64,000 bases of DNA from Rosenbergiella australiborealis (GTDB lineage: Bacteria; Pseudomonadota; Gammaproteobacteria; Enterobacterales; Enterobacteriaceae), in NCBI RefSeq assembly GCF_018494035.1, contig NZ_JABBFO010000013.1, positions 1 to 64,000 on the forward strand, given 5' to 3'. Below, piece after piece: positions 36,826 to 48,756 of this stretch; position 1 is the stretch's first letter; each line of letters begins with the position of its first letter. The notes beneath the pieces were generated by a model. The model saw nothing but the letters and a program-made list of their open reading frames with translations, did not search any database and was not told the origin of the DNA. A program made the position numbers and the translations under genes.

Positions 36826-38637
36826 TTAATCTTTACCAACATGCAGAATTGCTAAGAAGGCTTCTTGCGGTAATTCTACATTACCGACCTGTTTCATTCT
36901 CTTCTTACCATCTTTTTGCTTCTGTAGCAGTTTCTTCTTACGACTCACGTCACCGCCATAACACTTCGCTAACACGTTTTTACGTAATTGTTTGACCGTA
37001 GAACGCGCTATGATGTGGTTACCAATTGCTGCTTGAATAGCAATATCGAATTGTTGACGAGGAATCAGCTCTTTCATTTTCTCAACCAATTCACGACCAC
37101 GTGATTGAGAATTATCACGGTGCGTAATCAGTGCCAAAGCATCAACACGCTCTGCGTTAATCATGACATCTACACGAACCATGTCAGAGGTTTGGAAACG
37201 CTTAAAGTTATAGTCTAATGACGCATAACCCCGCGAGGTGGATTTAATACGATCAAAGAAATCTAAAACCACTTCCGCCATTGGAATATCATAGGTTAAA
37301 GCGACTTGATTACCGTGATAAACCATATTGGTCTGAACACCACGCTTTTCGACACAGAGCGTAATCACATTACCAAGGTATTCCTGCGGTAATAACATAT
37401 GACATTCAGCAATCGGTTCACGCAGTTCTTCGATGTTATTTAACGGAGGTAACTTCGCTGGACTATCGACATAAAGGGTTTCTCCACCCGTTGTGATCAC
37501 TTCATAGACAACTGTCGGCGCAGTAGTAATCAGATCCAAGTCATATTCACGTTCCAAACGCTCTTGGATGATTTCCATATGCAACAAGCCAAGGAAACCA
37601 CAACGGAAACCAAATCCTAACGCGGTTGAACTTTCTGGCTCGTAAAACAGCGATGCATCATTAAGGCTCAATTTGCCCAGTGCATCACGAAAGTTTTCGT
37701 AATCATCAGAACTGACTGGGAATAATCCAGCATAGACTTGCGGTTTTACCTTTTTGAAACCCGGCAGAGGCTTGTCTGCAGAATATTTTGCCGCAGTCAG
37801 GGTATCACCTACCGGCGCGCCAAGAATATCTTTAATGGCACAGACTAACCAGCCAACTTCTCCACTACGTAGTTCATCACGGTCAACGCGCTTTGGCGTA
37901 AAGATCCCAAGACGGTCGGCGTTGTAAACTTGCCCCGTACTCATCACTTTGATCTTGTCGCCTTTACGCAAAATACCATTCTTCACACGGACTAGAGAGA
38001 CTACCCCTAAGTAGTTATCAAACCACGAGTCTATAATCAGCGCTTGTAGAGGCGCATCAATATCCCCTTCAGGAGGTGGAATATCTCGCACTAAGCGCTC
38101 TAACACTTCAGGAACGCCCAGCCCGGTTTTTGCTGAACATCTCACTGCATCCGTCGCATCAATACCGACAATATCTTCTATCTCTTGTGAAACACGATCA
38201 GGGTCAGCAGCGGGAAGGTCAATTTTATTTAGTACTGGTACGACTTCAAGATCCATGTCCAACGCGGTATAGCAGTTAGCAAGAGTTTGTGCTTCAACCC
38301 CCTGACCTGCATCAACGACTAACAATGCGCCTTCACAAGCCGCAAGAGAACGTGATACTTCGTAAGAGAAGTCAACGTGTCCCGGCGTATCAATGAAGTT
38401 AAGTTGATAAATTTCGCCATTTTTTGCGTGATAATCAAGGGTAACGCTTTGCGCTTTGATGGTAATTCCACGCTCACGCTCAAGATCCATAGAGTCGAGC
38501 ACTTGTGCTGCCATTTCGCGATCACTCAAACCACCACAGGTTTGAATTAAACGGTCAGATAACGTAGATTTTCCGTGGTCGATATGCGCAATGATGGAGA
38601 AATTTCTTATATTCTTCATATCCGGGGATTTTTTCAT
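36826..38637 (-). CDS. lepA: Elongation factor 4 (LepA)
   Basis: 603 residues. GTPase motifs [17 protein letters not shown] and NKIDLP, then EF-G-like domains and the LepA-specific C-terminus. Ribosome-associated translation factor linked to initiation and 30S assembly. ATG 38637 is preferred because AGGA sits eight bases upstream. The start used in most relatives (MKNIRNFS) corresponds to ATG 38619 and has no comparable ribosome site here. Confidence 0.95.
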   Translation of the reverse strand: MKKSPDMKNIRNFSIIAHIDHGKSTLSDRLIQTCGGLSDREMAAQVLDSMDLERERGITIKAQSVTLDYHAKNGEIYQLNFIDTPGHVDFSYEVSRSLAACEGALLVVDAGQGVEAQTLANCYTALDMDLEVVPVLNKIDLPAADPDRVSQEIEDIVGIDATDAVRCSAKTGLGVPEVLERLVRDIPPPEGDIDAPLQALIIDSWFDNYLGVVSLVRVKNGILRKGDKIKVMSTGQVYNADRLGIFTPKRVDRDELRSGEVGWLVCAIKDILGAPVGDTLTAAKYSADKPLPGFKKVKPQVYAGLFPVSSDDYENFRDALGKLSLNDASLFYEPESSTALGFGFRCGFLGLLHMEIIQERLEREYDLDLITTAPTVVYEVITTGGETLYVDSPAKLPPLNNIEELREPIAECHMLLPQEYLGNVITLCVEKRGVQTNMVYHGNQVALTYDIPMAEVVLDFFDRIKSTSRGYASLDYNFKRFQTSDMVRVDVMINAERVDALALITHRDNSQSRGRELVEKMKELIPRQQFDIAIQAAIGNHIIARSTVKQLRKNVLAKCYGGDVSRKKKLLQKQKDGKKRMKQVGNVELPQEAFLAILHVGKD

Positions 38638-38862
38638 AGTTTCCTGCAAAATTTATTCAGGTGGACACATAAATGGACCCATGAGGCATGTACCCACTTT
38701 TTTACTGCCGAGCATATTACACGACCGTGGCAAAGACGTCAGCATATCAACTACGTTGTAGCGCTTTTTTTTAAGACAATTTATAGGGGCATCGCGGAGT
38801 AAGGCGTAATAAAAACCGCTTTATTGTTAAAAGCGGCTTATTCATTTACATTCTGCAGAATA

Positions 38863-39342
38863 CTACGATGAGTGAGAAGAAGGGATCGATTCAACCCGCA
38901 ATTGGTCTGGACCTAAAGCAACAGTTAAAATAATCGGCTGAAATGCATGTTTATCACCGACTAATTTTGACAAGCACTTCGCAACAAAAAAACCACTCAC
39001 TCCCCCCATCAATGCTCCAGCGGCACTGGCTAAGTCAGTATTGAACCAGTACTGAAATAATCCAGCGCCAATAAACAGTCCAAGGAGTGGTGTAATATAC
39101 ACCATCAATGCAGAACTTAAGAGGCTACTTTCTTCAATACCGAGTTCAATGCGCTGCCCCGGTTGCAAAACCTGTTCACTCTTAACCTGCATGACATGAG
39201 CATCTTTAGGACCAAGTTTATTTAACATCTGGCTGCCACACCCTTTGCGCGCAGAACAACTGTTACAGGTTGTTTTCGCCTCAGTATGCAGTGTCGCCAC
39301 GCCTTGATGCCACGACACGACGGTCGCCCATTCTCTCATCAT
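38863..39342 (-). CDS. rseC: SoxR-reducing system / sigma-E regulator RseC
   Basis: 159 residues. N-terminal cysteine motif CNSCSARKGCG, then two membrane segments (about 75-95 and 103-120). Inner-membrane protein; mild positive effect on sigma-E and part of the SoxR-reducing complex. Last gene of the rpoE operon, one or two bases after rseB. Confidence 0.93.
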   Translation of the reverse strand: MMREWATVVSWHQGVATLHTEAKTTCNSCSARKGCGSQMLNKLGPKDAHVMQVKSEQVLQPGQRIELGIEESSLLSSALMVYITPLLGLFIGAGLFQYWFNTDLASAAGALMGGVSGFFVAKCLSKLVGDKHAFQPIILTVALGPDQLRVESIPSSHSS

Positions 39343-39344
39343 CG

Positions 39345-40331
39345 TTAATCACCCGTATTGACTGTGTCGGCAATGCGTTTGGCTGTGTCACGAGGAAGTT
39401 CACCCACAACGCTAATTTCCTTATTATTACGTATTTCAACGTAAAGGGTGCGACGTCCAGTGCTGTAGGACTGTGGCGACGTCGTCTCGCTGGCAGGAGA
39501 CACATTAACGGTAAAAGTGAACAAACCGTCGGAATAGAGGCGCGATTCGATGTTTTTTGCCAACGCAGGAACATGGCGCTGACTTTGGGAAAGTAGCATT
39601 ACACCAGCAGGTAGCCAACCTGGAGTCCAGCTTAATTTAGCATTGGAACCCTTAGGCAGCGAAGTGATTTCGGGGGGAAGTTTAGCGTTAACCAGCGGCG
39701 ACATAACCTGCTGCAATTGATCATCGACAGCAAAATCAACCACCTGAAACTGCTCAATGGTTTCACCCTCTTGCGATAACAAATCAGCACGCAGCGGTAG
39801 TCCAGAATCGCTATCGAGCCACACTGCATAGCTAAAGCGCGAACCATCTTTCGAGACGATACGCACAACGTCACAGAGCCTATCAGCGACCCTTGAACGT
39901 CCTACACTAATAAAGTTATAGTAATTTTTAAGCCGATCAAAGTCCGCAAATAAGATAGCCGGTAAACCATCAATAATATGATCACCCGGCAGAGTAAAAG
40001 GATCCACTCCCGAACTCGCATCAAAATAGCTGATCGCATTACTGCGCTGGATCACCTCGCGACGCGGGCCGTCCATCTGCAATAACTGTGCATAAACATG
40101 TTGGTCCACCAATGCATGACGGTAGCGCAGTGACTCAATACCTTGTTCAGTGATATTGATGTATGAAAGCTGATAGTTAAGCGTATTCACCGCTTTATCC
40201 ATCTGCTGTAACATTACAAAAGGACTGATCGGCTTAGCAACTATCGGATTCGGACTCTCCTGAGCAAACAGAGAGAAAGAAGATAACAAGCTGCCGCATA
40301 ACACGGCAGAATAGAGACGTTTACCTTTCAT
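39345..40331 (-). CDS. rseB: Sigma-E regulatory protein RseB
   Basis: 328 residues. Signal peptide ending around SLFAQ, then the two-domain periplasmic MucB/RseB fold. Binds the periplasmic part of RseA and protects it from DegS; released when LPS intermediates accumulate. The ATG overlaps the rseA stop by one base (TAATG). Confidence 0.95.
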   Translation of the reverse strand: MKGKRLYSAVLCGSLLSSFSLFAQESPNPIVAKPISPFVMLQQMDKAVNTLNYQLSYINITEQGIESLRYRHALVDQHVYAQLLQMDGPRREVIQRSNAISYFDASSGVDPFTLPGDHIIDGLPAILFADFDRLKNYYNFISVGRSRVADRLCDVVRIVSKDGSRFSYAVWLDSDSGLPLRADLLSQEGETIEQFQVVDFAVDDQLQQVMSPLVNAKLPPEITSLPKGSNAKLSWTPGWLPAGVMLLSQSQRHVPALAKNIESRLYSDGLFTFTVNVSPASETTSPQSYSTGRRTLYVEIRNNKEISVVGELPRDTAKRIADTVNTGD

Positions 40332-40972
40332 TATTGATGAATAGTGCCCGAATACTGTTGTTTATCAAGAACAGAGGTAGTTACCGGTGAGCCGTTACCA
40401 TTATTTAAACGGCGTTGCAGTTCGTAGTCTTGGAACATCGCATTGACACGAACACGCTGCTCTTGAACTTGGTTGGTTGACGAAGACTTTTCAAACATAT
40501 CTCCTGGCACTCCTAGGCTTACTGGAGAGGCTTTTCCCATCATAGGCAGCGTATTAAAAACAGGAGTATCTTGGTTGTCTGAGGATGCTCCCTCGCCGGT
40601 ACGGTTATAGTGCTGTACCCCAACAATAACGACCATCGATACACAAGCCGCAACACCTATTTGCGCCAATTGTGCACCCCACCCCCCTGCTTTCGAGAAA
40701 AAGCCCATTTTACGCCAGCGTGAAGGCTCAGGTTGGTTTTCGGTGATTAATGGTGTAACCCTGCTTGAGCTTGGCTCCTGTGCAATCGCTTCAGTCACTT
40801 TAGCGGCGATATCAAAATGAACGACTTGTCCTAGATCGCTGCGCAACGTATCACGAACCAGATGGTAACGTTCCCAGCTAGCTTGTAACTTAGTATCTTT
40901 AGAAAGTTCTGTGAGTAAAGACTGATCTAAGGCTTCGCCATCCATTAAAGCGGAAAGTTGCTCTTTCTGCAT
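40331..40972 (-). CDS. rseA: Anti-sigma-E factor RseA
   Basis: 213 residues. Cytoplasmic sigma-binding domain (about 1-90), one membrane segment (about 103-121), periplasmic domain that binds RseB and is cut by DegS. Holds RpoE inactive until envelope stress. Follows rpoE by 37 bases. Confidence 0.95.
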   Translation of the reverse strand: MQKEQLSALMDGEALDQSLLTELSKDTKLQASWERYHLVRDTLRSDLGQVVHFDIAAKVTEAIAQEPSSSRVTPLITENQPEPSRWRKMGFFSKAGGWGAQLAQIGVAACVSMVVIVGVQHYNRTGEGASSDNQDTPVFNTLPMMGKASPVSLGVPGDMFEKSSSTNQVQEQRVRVNAMFQDYELQRRLNNGNGSPVTTSVLDKQQYSGTIHQ

Positions 40973-41009
40973 ACCTTAATACCCTTTAGGTAGTCACCCC
41001 GCCACGCAC

Positions 41010-41585
41010 CTAGCGTTGCAGTAGTGGTTGAACTTTATTATCAATCGCCTCACGCGCACGGAAAATACGTGAACGCACAGTGCCAACGGGGCACTCCATA
41101 ATTTCAGCGATTTCCTCATAACTCAATCCATCCAATTCACGAAGCGTAATCGCCATACGTAAATCTTCAGGGAGTGTTTCAATGGTTCTGAAAACGATCT
41201 GCTTCAATTCATCAGACAACATTAAGTTCTCAGGGTTCGATATTTCTTTCAGTGCCCCGGCGGCTTCAAAATTTTCCGCATCACTGGCATCCACATCGCT
41301 TGACGGAGGACGGCGACCTTGAGCCACAAGATAATTTTTAGCCGTGTTCACCGCTATGCGGTAAAGCCACGTATAAAAGGCACTATCACCACGAAAAGAC
41401 TCCAAAGCACGATAAGCCTTAATAAATGATTCTTGTACTACATCTGGCACGTCCCCTGGCGGAACATAACGTGTCACTAAACTGGCAACTTTATGTTGGT
41501 AGCGTAAAACCAGTAAATTGAACGACTTTTGATCCCCTTTCTGGACCCGTTCTACCAGAACTTGATCCGTTAACTGCTCGCTCAT
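41010..41585 (-). CDS. rpoE: RNA polymerase sigma-E factor
   Basis: 191 residues, the E. coli length and almost the same sequence. Region 2 (SFIKAYRALESFRGDSAFY) and region 4 (LDGLSYEEIAEIMECPVGTV). Directs the envelope-stress regulon, including bam genes. ATG 41585 is chosen by match to MSEQLTDQ. A sigma-E promoter lies about 80-105 bases upstream, so it controls itself. Confidence 0.98.
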   Translation of the reverse strand: MSEQLTDQVLVERVQKGDQKSFNLLVLRYQHKVASLVTRYVPPGDVPDVVQESFIKAYRALESFRGDSAFYTWLYRIAVNTAKNYLVAQGRRPPSSDVDASDAENFEAAGALKEISNPENLMLSDELKQIVFRTIETLPEDLRMAITLRELDGLSYEEIAEIMECPVGTVRSRIFRAREAIDNKVQPLLQR

Positions 41586-41663
41586 CTGAGGCTCTGTCCT
41601 CATAAAATAATCAATTCGTAACCACCCTTCGCAACAACGCCACAGCCTTTAGCGAGCCCGAGG

Positions 41664-41691
41664 TTGGAACTGAATAATAATCAAAAGTTCA
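41664..41691 (-). promoter_or_regulatory. Sigma-E-type promoter of the rpoE operon
   Basis: On the minus strand TGAACTT, 16 bases, then TCCAA. This fits the sigma-E consensus GGAACTT-N16-TCnnA-like and the known autoregulation of rpoE. Confidence 0.65.
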
Positions 41692-41821
41692 CTGAAACTT
41701 ATGTAAATTGTTATTCTCACCCTACAACGATGAAATAATAGCGATAATGATCTGCATATCTAAAGGGCAATTTACCTGATTAACCATGAAGTTTCATATT
41801 TTTATCAGTATAGATGACAGC

Positions 41822-42571
41822 TTAGTGCCCAAGGTAAAATTCTTTCGTTAATGATTGAAATTCCCTGCTGTAATCACCTTGCTGGTTGCGTATCACCAGT
41901 CGACTCTCCTCAACGGATCGCGAGCCTAAACACCAGGTCAATAATAGGCGTTTTGCAGACATCCCCTCGTGTTCCTGTATCCAGCATCGTTGAGCCAGCA
42001 TCCAACCGCTACGCTGCGCATAATCAATAAAGTGCTCGGCTTCTTTCACAGGAAGGATCAACGAAAACAGCCCCTCATCGGTCAGTAACTTTTCTACCCG
42101 TTGAAGCAGGACTTGATGATCAAGAACACGACTATCACGCGCTTTTTCCCGTTGAGCATCACGGTAAGATTTACCGTGTTGAAAATAGGGGGGATTGCAG
42201 ATCACGAGACCATACTTATTTTCAGGGCCCGGTTCCCAAGACAAAAAGTCTTGAAGCCAAACAGTCAGATTATGGCACCAAGGTGACGCATCACAATTTT
42301 CTTGCGCTTGGGACACCGCATCAGGATCGATATCGATAGCATCAATCTTAAAAGGTGCATCATCGGGACTTAACCGTTGCGCTAACATCAATGCCAATAG
42401 CCCACTTCCAGTACCAATATCTAAAATACGCCGTGTTGTAGGTAAAGGTGCCCATGCCCCAAGTAATATCCCATCGGTGCTGACTTTCATTCCACACCGA
42501 TCGTGGCCAACAAAAAATTGTTTGAAGGTAAAGCCCCCACGACGAGGTGGTGATGTTATGCTAGCAGTCAT
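41822..42571 (-). CDS. trmN: tRNA1(Val) (adenine(37)-N6)-methyltransferase
   Basis: 249 residues. Class I methyltransferase with DIGTGSGLLALMLAQ and the N6-adenine motif NPPYF. Methylates A37 of tRNA-Val1; called YfiC/TrmM/TrmN6. Divergent from srmB, as in E. coli. Confidence 0.92.
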   Translation of the reverse strand: MTASITSPPRRGGFTFKQFFVGHDRCGMKVSTDGILLGAWAPLPTTRRILDIGTGSGLLALMLAQRLSPDDAPFKIDAIDIDPDAVSQAQENCDASPWCHNLTVWLQDFLSWEPGPENKYGLVICNPPYFQHGKSYRDAQREKARDSRVLDHQVLLQRVEKLLTDEGLFSLILPVKEAEHFIDYAQRSGWMLAQRCWIQEHEGMSAKRLLLTWCLGSRSVEESRLVIRNQQGDYSREFQSLTKEFYLGH

Positions 42572-42740
42572 AAATAAACGTCTCCGGATCTTTTTGATTC
42601 GCCCAGTCGATCAGTAATATGGGGCGAACTTTACCAGCAATTGATACCTTTTACCTGAGCAAAGCAGAAATTATTCAGTAGGAAAAGGTGAACAATCGCA
42701 GTGAAATGTCTATAATCGGCGCCCCAACCAGAGGTAGAAC

Positions 42741-44090
42741 ATGACTGTAACCACATTTTCCGAATTAGAACTTGATGAAAGCCTGCTAGAAGCCCTACAG
42801 GATAAAAATTATCAGCGCCCAACGGCTATCCAAGCAGCTGCGATCCCACCTGCCCTCGAGGGCCGTGATATCCTCGGTTCAGCCCCTACCGGCACTGGAA
42901 AAACTGCGGCTTACTTATTACCTGCCTTGCAACATCTCCTCGATTTCCCGCGTAAAAAACAAGGGCCTCCGCGTATATTGATCCTCACGCCAACCCGTGA
43001 ACTGGCGATGCAAGTTGCCGATCAAGCGAAAGAGCTAGCAAAACATACGCATTTAGATATTTCGACCATTACCGGTGGCGTCGCTTATATGAATCATGCT
43101 GAAGTCTTCAGCACGAACCAAGATGTTGTCGTCGCGACAACGGGCCGCCTGTTACAATACATCAAAGAAGAGAACTTTGACTGCCGTGCGGTTGAGACGC
43201 TGATTCTTGATGAAGCCGACCGCATGTTAGATATGGGCTTCGCAAATGATATTGAAACCATTGCGGCGGAAACGCGTTGGCGTAAGCAAACCCTCCTTTT
43301 TTCAGCGACGTTAGAAGGCGATGACATTGAAGATTTTGCAAAGCGAATCTTAAACGATCCCGTGACGTTAGATGCAGATCCTAGTCGCCGTGAACGTAAG
43401 AAAATACAGCAATGGTATTACCGTGCGGATGATTTAGAGCATAAGCGCAAACTATTGATCCATCTTTTACAACAAGAAGATGTGACCCGTTCAGTGGTGT
43501 TTGTCAGAAAGCGCGAACGTCTGCATGAGGTCGCAGCGTGGTTACGTGAAGCGGATATTCGCTGTACGTACCTCGAAGGTGAGATGGTTCAAGTTAAACG
43601 TAATGAAGCGATTAAACGTCTAGCCGATGGCCGAGTGAATGTACTAGTCGCGACTGATATTGCGGCGCGTGGTATTGATATTGACGATGTCAGCCATGTC
43701 TTTAACTTCGATATGCCAAGAACTGCGGATATTTATCTACACCGTATTGGACGTACAGGACGTGCCGGACGTAAAGGTACCGCTTTATCTCTGGTTGAAG
43801 CTCATGATAATGCGCTGTTATTGAAAATTAGTCGTTATATTAATGAGCCACTCAAGGCACGAATCATCAATGAACTGCGGCCAACGACTCGTGCGCCTTC
43901 TGAAAAAGGGCCGAAAAAAGCCTCTAAAAAAGAGATGGAACGACGTAAAGAAAAACGCGATGCATTAAAAGACGATACCAAACCTCGCGTGAAAAAACGC
44001 CATCGTGATGCGAAAAATGTCGGAAAACGTCGCAAACCAACAGAAAAAGTAGTTGTACAAACTAACACCAAAAAAGACGATAGCGAATAG
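42741..44090 (+). CDS. srmB: DEAD-box RNA helicase SrmB
   Basis: 449 residues. Q motif, [27 protein letters not shown] and [11 protein letters not shown] are all present, followed by a basic, Lys/Arg-rich tail of about 80 residues. Helps early 50S subunit assembly. Divergent from trmN. Confidence 0.97.
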   Translation: MTVTTFSELELDESLLEALQDKNYQRPTAIQAAAIPPALEGRDILGSAPTGTGKTAAYLLPALQHLLDFPRKKQGPPRILILTPTRELAMQVADQAKELAKHTHLDISTITGGVAYMNHAEVFSTNQDVVVATTGRLLQYIKEENFDCRAVETLILDEADRMLDMGFANDIETIAAETRWRKQTLLFSATLEGDDIEDFAKRILNDPVTLDADPSRRERKKIQQWYYRADDLEHKRKLLIHLLQQEDVTRSVVFVRKRERLHEVAAWLREADIRCTYLEGEMVQVKRNEAIKRLADGRVNVLVATDIAARGIDIDDVSHVFNFDMPRTADIYLHRIGRTGRAGRKGTALSLVEAHDNALLLKISRYINEPLKARIINELRPTTRAPSEKGPKKASKKEMERRKEKRDALKDDTKPRVKKRHRDAKNVGKRRKPTEKVVVQTNTKKDDSE

Positions 44091-44149
44091 CAGGTAGAGG
44101 CGCGATATGCGCCTCTTTTTTTACCCCTGACGGAGATAAGGGAGACATC

Positions 44150-44830
44150 ATGAAAACCACCTTAACCTGGCATGATGTGCTAGGTGATGAAAAACAAAAG
44201 TCCTATTTTATTGAAACACTGCAACACGTTCAGCAAGAACGCAGTACCGGCATTGTCATCTACCCACCCGCCGCAGAAGTGTTTAGTGCCTTCAAGCTTA
44301 CGGACTTTGCCAATATTCGCGTCGTCATTTTAGGGCAAGACCCCTATCATGGACCGAATCAAGCTCATGGATTGGCTTTTTCGGTACAACCTGGTATTGC
44401 GCCCCCTCCCTCACTGGTTAATATATATAAAGAGTTAGCGCAGGATATTCCTAATTTTATTCGCCCAGAACACGGTTATCTTGCGAGTTGGGCAAAACAA
44501 GGCGTGTTACTGCTCAATACGGTATTAACGGTGAGAGCCGGACAGGCTCATTCTCATGCTGGTCTTGGTTGGGAAACATTTACCTCTCATGTCATCAGCA
44601 TGATAAATCAACACCATGAAGGCGTTATTTTTTTATTATGGGGCGCACATGCTCAAAAGAAAGGACAGATTATTGATACACAAAAGCATCATGTGTTGAA
44701 AGCGCCCCATCCTTCACCATTATCAGCACACCGCGGTTTTCTTGGTTGCCAACATTTTTCACAAACTAATGCCTTACTTGAATCACAAGGCTTAGCCGCG
44801 ATCGATTGGTCAGTAACCCTACCCGTATAA
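44150..44830 (+). CDS. ung: Uracil-DNA glycosylase
   Basis: 226 residues. Catalytic aspartate in [18 protein letters not shown] and the histidine loop [11 protein letters not shown]. Removes uracil from DNA. Shares a bidirectional terminator with the convergent grpE. In E. coli ung lies in the same neighbourhood, near grcA and srmB. Confidence 0.97.
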   Translation: MKTTLTWHDVLGDEKQKSYFIETLQHVQQERSTGIVIYPPAAEVFSAFKLTDFANIRVVILGQDPYHGPNQAHGLAFSVQPGIAPPPSLVNIYKELAQDIPNFIRPEHGYLASWAKQGVLLLNTVLTVRAGQAHSHAGLGWETFTSHVISMINQHHEGVIFLLWGAHAQKKGQIIDTQKHHVLKAPHPSPLSAHRGFLGCQHFSQTNALLESQGLAAIDWSVTLPV

Positions 44831-44832
44831 AA

Positions 44833-44854
44833 AAAGCTGCCTTAGGCAGCTTTT
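44833..44854. terminator. Bidirectional terminator between ung and grpE
   Basis: AAAGCTGCC and GGCAGCTTT separated by a TTA-type loop, with A and T runs on the two sides. Confidence 0.88.
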
Positions 44855-44875
44855 ACATTAAGATCTTGATAATGC

Positions 44876-45454
44876 TTAGGCCTTTGAAACAGCGACCATT
44901 GCTGGACGTAATAGACGCCCGTTTAGGGTATAACCGCGTTGCATTACCATAATTACATGATTAGGGGCTACATCAGCAGATTCAACCATTGACATCGCTT
45001 GGTGAACATCGGGGTTAAAAGGAACATGAACATCCCCAACAACTTCTACACCAAACTTGCGAACCGCATCTAACAATGACTTCAGTGTGAGCTCAATCCC
45101 TTCGACCATCGAGGCTAATTCTGGATTCTCTTTATTCGCAACTTCGAGTGCACGCTCTAAACTATCAATAACCGGTAATAGTTCGTTAGCAAATTTCTCA
45201 AGTGCAAATTTATGCGCTTTCTCGATGTCAATTTCGGTACGTCGACGAATATTCTCAATTTCAGCTTGCGCGCGAACCTGTGCATCACGGACACCGCCTT
45301 GAGATTCGGCAAGGGCTTGTTCTAATTCAGCAATACGCGCGTCACGAGGATCGCTATCCTGTGATGCATCTTGTTGATTTTGTTGCTCTGCTTGTTCAGC
45401 ATTCAGGACTTCAGGATCTTGCTGATTCGGGGTATTCTGTTCTTTACTACTCAT
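44876..45454 (-). CDS. grpE: Nucleotide exchange factor GrpE
   Basis: 192 residues. Acidic, glutamine-rich N-terminus, long coiled coil (about 35-90), C-terminal beta domain with [17 protein letters not shown]. Releases ADP from DnaK. A sigma-32 promoter lies 41-69 bases upstream. Divergent from nadK. Confidence 0.97.
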   Translation of the reverse strand: MSSKEQNTPNQQDPEVLNAEQAEQQNQQDASQDSDPRDARIAELEQALAESQGGVRDAQVRAQAEIENIRRRTEIDIEKAHKFALEKFANELLPVIDSLERALEVANKENPELASMVEGIELTLKSLLDAVRKFGVEVVGDVHVPFNPDVHQAMSMVESADVAPNHVIMVMQRGYTLNGRLLRPAMVAVSKA

Positions 45455-45494
45455 GAAAATCTCCGCTTATCATATTCATCTCTGCAATAAGGCT

Positions 45495-45523
45495 ATTATG
45501 GGGATGAAATTTTCGGATTCAAG
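45495..45523 (-). promoter_or_regulatory. Heat-shock (sigma-32) promoter of grpE
   Basis: On the minus strand CTTGAA, 14 bases, then CCCCATAAT, a close match to the sigma-32 consensus. Confidence 0.85.
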
Positions 45524-45573
45524 GGACTCTGACGGATTGTCGAGAGTTTTGCGTAAAGAGGAAGCATTACCAA

Positions 45574-46452
45574 ATGAATACGCCGTTTAAATGTATCGGG
45601 ATTGTCGGCCATCCACGAAATCTGAGCGCAATGTCCACTCATGAGCAACTATGCTATTGGCTCAAAGAACAGGGATATGAGGTACTTGTGGAAGAACAGA
45701 CTGCACGTGAAATGCAGTTACCCAATATTCATACTGCCACACTCGCACAAATTGGCCAATCTGCAGATCTTGCTGTTGTCATTGGTGGCGATGGCAACAT
45801 GTTAGGGGCAGCACGCGTGCTCGCCCACTACGATATTAAAGTTATCGGGATCAACCGAGGAAATTTAGGATTTCTCACTGACCTTAATCCTGACAATGCA
45901 ATTGAAGAGCTAGCTAAAGTACTTAGTGGTGAATATATTACCGATCCCCGCGCCTTACTAGAAGCCTCTGTAAAAGGCCGACACCGGCAATCGCTTAGCG
46001 CCACGGCCCTCAATGAGATTGTGCTGCATCCTGGTAAGGTTGCACATATGATTGAATTTGAAGTATATATCGATGAGCAATTCGCTTTTTCCCAACGCTC
46101 AGACGGCCTTATTATCTCCACAACCACGGGATCGACCGCTTATTCACTATCAGCCGGTGGGCCGATTTTAATGCCCTCTTTAGAAGCAATTGCTATCGTA
46201 CCGATGTTTCCACATACCCTCTCAGCGAGGCCCCTAGTGATTGATAGTCGTAGCACCATCAGTTTACGTTTTGCCAGTGTACGCAATGAGTTAGAGGTTA
46301 GTTGTGACAGTCAATTAGCTTTACCGGTGCAAGAGGGTGAAGAGGTGATCATTCGTCGCAGTCCAGATGAACTTTTTTTACTCCATCCAAAGGAATATAA
46401 CTACTTTTCGACCCTAACCGGGAAACTTGGATGGTCAGAAAAATTATTTTGA
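45574..46452 (+). CDS. nadK: NAD kinase
   Basis: 292 residues, E. coli length. Motifs [14 protein letters not shown] and [11 protein letters not shown]. Phosphorylates NAD to NADP. Followed by recN, as in E. coli. Confidence 0.97.
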   Translation: MNTPFKCIGIVGHPRNLSAMSTHEQLCYWLKEQGYEVLVEEQTAREMQLPNIHTATLAQIGQSADLAVVIGGDGNMLGAARVLAHYDIKVIGINRGNLGFLTDLNPDNAIEELAKVLSGEYITDPRALLEASVKGRHRQSLSATALNEIVLHPGKVAHMIEFEVYIDEQFAFSQRSDGLIISTTTGSTAYSLSAGGPILMPSLEAIAIVPMFPHTLSARPLVIDSRSTISLRFASVRNELEVSCDSQLALPVQEGEEVIIRRSPDELFLLHPKEYNYFSTLTGKLGWSEKLF

Positions 46453-46493
46453 AAATCTCGATTAGGGGCTTTACTCAGTAAAAAAGAAGATTA

Positions 46494-46513
46494 TACTGTA
46501 TAAAAAAACAGTC
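46494..46513 (+). promoter_or_regulatory. LexA (SOS) box upstream of recN
   Basis: TACTGTATAAAAAAACAGTC matches the 20-bp LexA consensus with both CTGT/ACAG halves. It ends 24 bases before the recN start. E. coli recN has more than one box; only one is clear here. Confidence 0.85.
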
Positions 46514-46537
46514 ATGTTTTTCCATACAGGTGATTAT

Positions 46538-48199
46538 ATGCTGGCACAACTTACTATCAGTAATTTTGCTATTGTTCGCGAACTGGATATCGATTTCCAA
46601 CAAGGAATGACGGCCATAACAGGTGAAACTGGCGCAGGAAAATCGATTGCGATTGATGCTTTAGGTCTCTGCTTAGGAAATCGCGCGGATGCAGAATCAG
46701 TACGTCCCGGCGCCCAACGTGCCGATATTTGTGCCAGATTCCAGCTTAAAAAATCACCTTCTGCACAGCAATGGTTGATCGATAACCATCTTGATGATCA
46801 AGGCGAATGCTTACTCCGTCGAGTGATTAGCGCTGACGGTCGCTCTCGTGGATTTATTAACGGCACAGCGGTTCCCCTCTCGCAACTTCGTGAGCTTGGG
46901 CAACTCCTGATCCAGATTCACGGCCAACATGCGCACCAGCTATTACTAAAAACTGATCATCAACGTACTTTGTTGGATGCTTACAGCAACTCCCCTGCTT
47001 TACTGGCATCAATGCGTAGCGAATATGAAAACTGGCATAAAAGCTGTCGGCAACTAGCAGCGCTGACTCAACAAAAAAATGATCGCGCAGCACGCCGTGA
47101 ATTGCTCGATTATCAATTACAAGAACTTAATAAATTTGCCCCTGTTGAAGATGAATATACCCAAATTGATGAGGAATATAAGCAACTTGCTAGTAGCGGC
47201 CAACGTATCGCTCTTAGTCAGCAAATTGTTCATATGGTCTCAGAAAGTGATGAGGTATCGCTGCAATCTTTAGTTCATCAATCACAGCAACTGTTACAAG
47301 AGCTTGTTAATTTGGATGACAGGCTTATTCCGGTTAATACCATGATGGATAATGCAGCAATTCTTCTGAGTGAAATGAGCGATGAATTACGTCATTATCA
47401 TGAGACGATTGATTTAGACCCTAATCGCTTGCAAAGTCTAGAACAGCGTTTATCACGCTATATTTCCTTAGCGCGCAAACATCATGTTACTCCAGAAGCC
47501 CTATATAGCACACACCAGCAGCTATTGAACGAATATGCACAACTCGAAAATGTTGAGTCGGATATTGAACAAGTTTCTGCCGAGGTCGTGCGTTACCATC
47601 AACGTGCATTAGCAGTCGCACAGCAGCTTTCTGTGGAGCGTCAACGCTTTGCAGCAGAATTATCAGGATTGATTACAGAATCTATTCAGCAGCTTGCAAT
47701 GCCACATGGCAAATTTAATATCGTGATTACCCACACACCAGAAAAACTGACTGCTGAAGGCGCTGATAATATTGAATTTCAAGTCTCCGCCAACCCTGGA
47801 CAATCGTTACAACCCTTGGGAAAAGTTGTTTCTGGTGGTGAACTTTCACGTATCGCCTTAGCCATTCAAGTGATTACAGCTCGAAAAATGGAAACACCTG
47901 CGATGATTTTTGATGAAGTCGATGTCGGGATAAGTGGACCTACAGCGGCAATAGTTGGAAAGATGTTACGTAAATTAGGTGAATCAACACAGGTGCTCTG
48001 CGTTACTCATTTACCGCAAGTTGCGGGCTGTGGCCATGCACATTTCTATATCAGTAAACTTACTGATGGAGCAATGACAGAGACCCGTATGGTCAATTTA
48101 GATAAAACCTCGCGATTAAATGAATTAGCTCGTCTTTTAGGAGGAAGTGAAGTTACACGTAACACTCTAGCTAATGCTAAAGAACTTTTAGCAGCTTAG
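46538..48199 (+). CDS. recN: DNA repair protein RecN
   Basis: 553 residues, exactly the E. coli length. SMC-like ATPase: Walker A GETGAGKS near the N-terminus, long central coiled coil, signature VSGGELSR and Walker [11 protein letters not shown] near the C-terminus. Acts in double-strand break repair. ATG 46538 has AGGT upstream; an in-frame upstream ATG inside the promoter region is not used by relatives. Confidence 0.96.
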   Translation: MLAQLTISNFAIVRELDIDFQQGMTAITGETGAGKSIAIDALGLCLGNRADAESVRPGAQRADICARFQLKKSPSAQQWLIDNHLDDQGECLLRRVISADGRSRGFINGTAVPLSQLRELGQLLIQIHGQHAHQLLLKTDHQRTLLDAYSNSPALLASMRSEYENWHKSCRQLAALTQQKNDRAARRELLDYQLQELNKFAPVEDEYTQIDEEYKQLASSGQRIALSQQIVHMVSESDEVSLQSLVHQSQQLLQELVNLDDRLIPVNTMMDNAAILLSEMSDELRHYHETIDLDPNRLQSLEQRLSRYISLARKHHVTPEALYSTHQQLLNEYAQLENVESDIEQVSAEVVRYHQRALAVAQQLSVERQRFAAELSGLITESIQQLAMPHGKFNIVITHTPEKLTAEGADNIEFQVSANPGQSLQPLGKVVSGGELSRIALAIQVITARKMETPAMIFDEVDVGISGPTAAIVGKMLRKLGESTQVLCVTHLPQVAGCGHAHFYISKLTDGAMTETRMVNLDKTSRLNELARLLGGSEVTRNTLANAKELLAA

Positions 48200-48361
48200 T
48201 GGGCACTTTTTCTGACTATCACAGTCATATCTTGCGCCAGAGGTTTCCATCTGGCGTAAGGTCTATTATTATCGACATCTAGCTTCCCTGCGTTCAGGGT
48301 GAACTTATTGTGATGGCAAGTTTTGCCTGTGGGCAACTGGTCAAGAAAAAGGAAATGATTC

Positions 48362-48706
48362 ATGCGCCGTAAAATACTGACTGCTGCGACCGCGGCACTA
48401 TTGCTAACGACCGCCGGTTGCTCAATGTTAGAACGTGTCGTTTATCGCCCTGATATCAATCAAGGAAACTACTTGGTAGCGACCGATGTGAGTAAAATTC
48501 ATACTGGCATGAGTCAACAGCAAGTTGCTTATACCTTAGGTACACCAATGATGAGCGACCCTTTTGGCAGTAATGTCTGGTATTACGTCTTCCGCCAAGA
48601 GCCAGGCCATGAAAAAGTAAAACAACAAACGCTAACACTAACCTTTAATAGCAGCGGTATTCTCACAAATATCGATAATAAACCCGCACTAACGAATACC
48701 AACTAA
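48362..48706 (+). CDS. bamE: Outer-membrane assembly lipoprotein BamE
   Basis: 114 residues. Lipoprotein signal with lipobox TAGC, then the SmpA/OmlA fold ([19 protein letters not shown]). Non-essential subunit of the BAM complex together with BamB at 2606. Convergent with rnfH. Confidence 0.97.
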   Translation: MRRKILTAATAALLLTTAGCSMLERVVYRPDINQGNYLVATDVSKIHTGMSQQQVAYTLGTPMMSDPFGSNVWYYVFRQEPGHEKVKQQTLTLTFNSSGILTNIDNKPALTNTN

Positions 48707-48711
48707 ATTAG

Positions 48712-48756
48712 TTTCGCTACTCAAATATTATAGGCGGGTAGCGAAATTTTTATTTT
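48712..48756 (+). terminator. Terminator of bamE
   Basis: TTTCGCTAC and GTAGCGAAA form a 9-bp stem with a 17-base loop, followed by TTTTTATTTTTT. Confidence 0.85.

Noticed and set aside
48225-48260. Hairpin CTTGCGCCAGA / TCTGGCGTAAG after recN
   Set aside because: A stem exists but the following sequence GTCTATTATTA is a poor T run, so I did not list it as a terminator.
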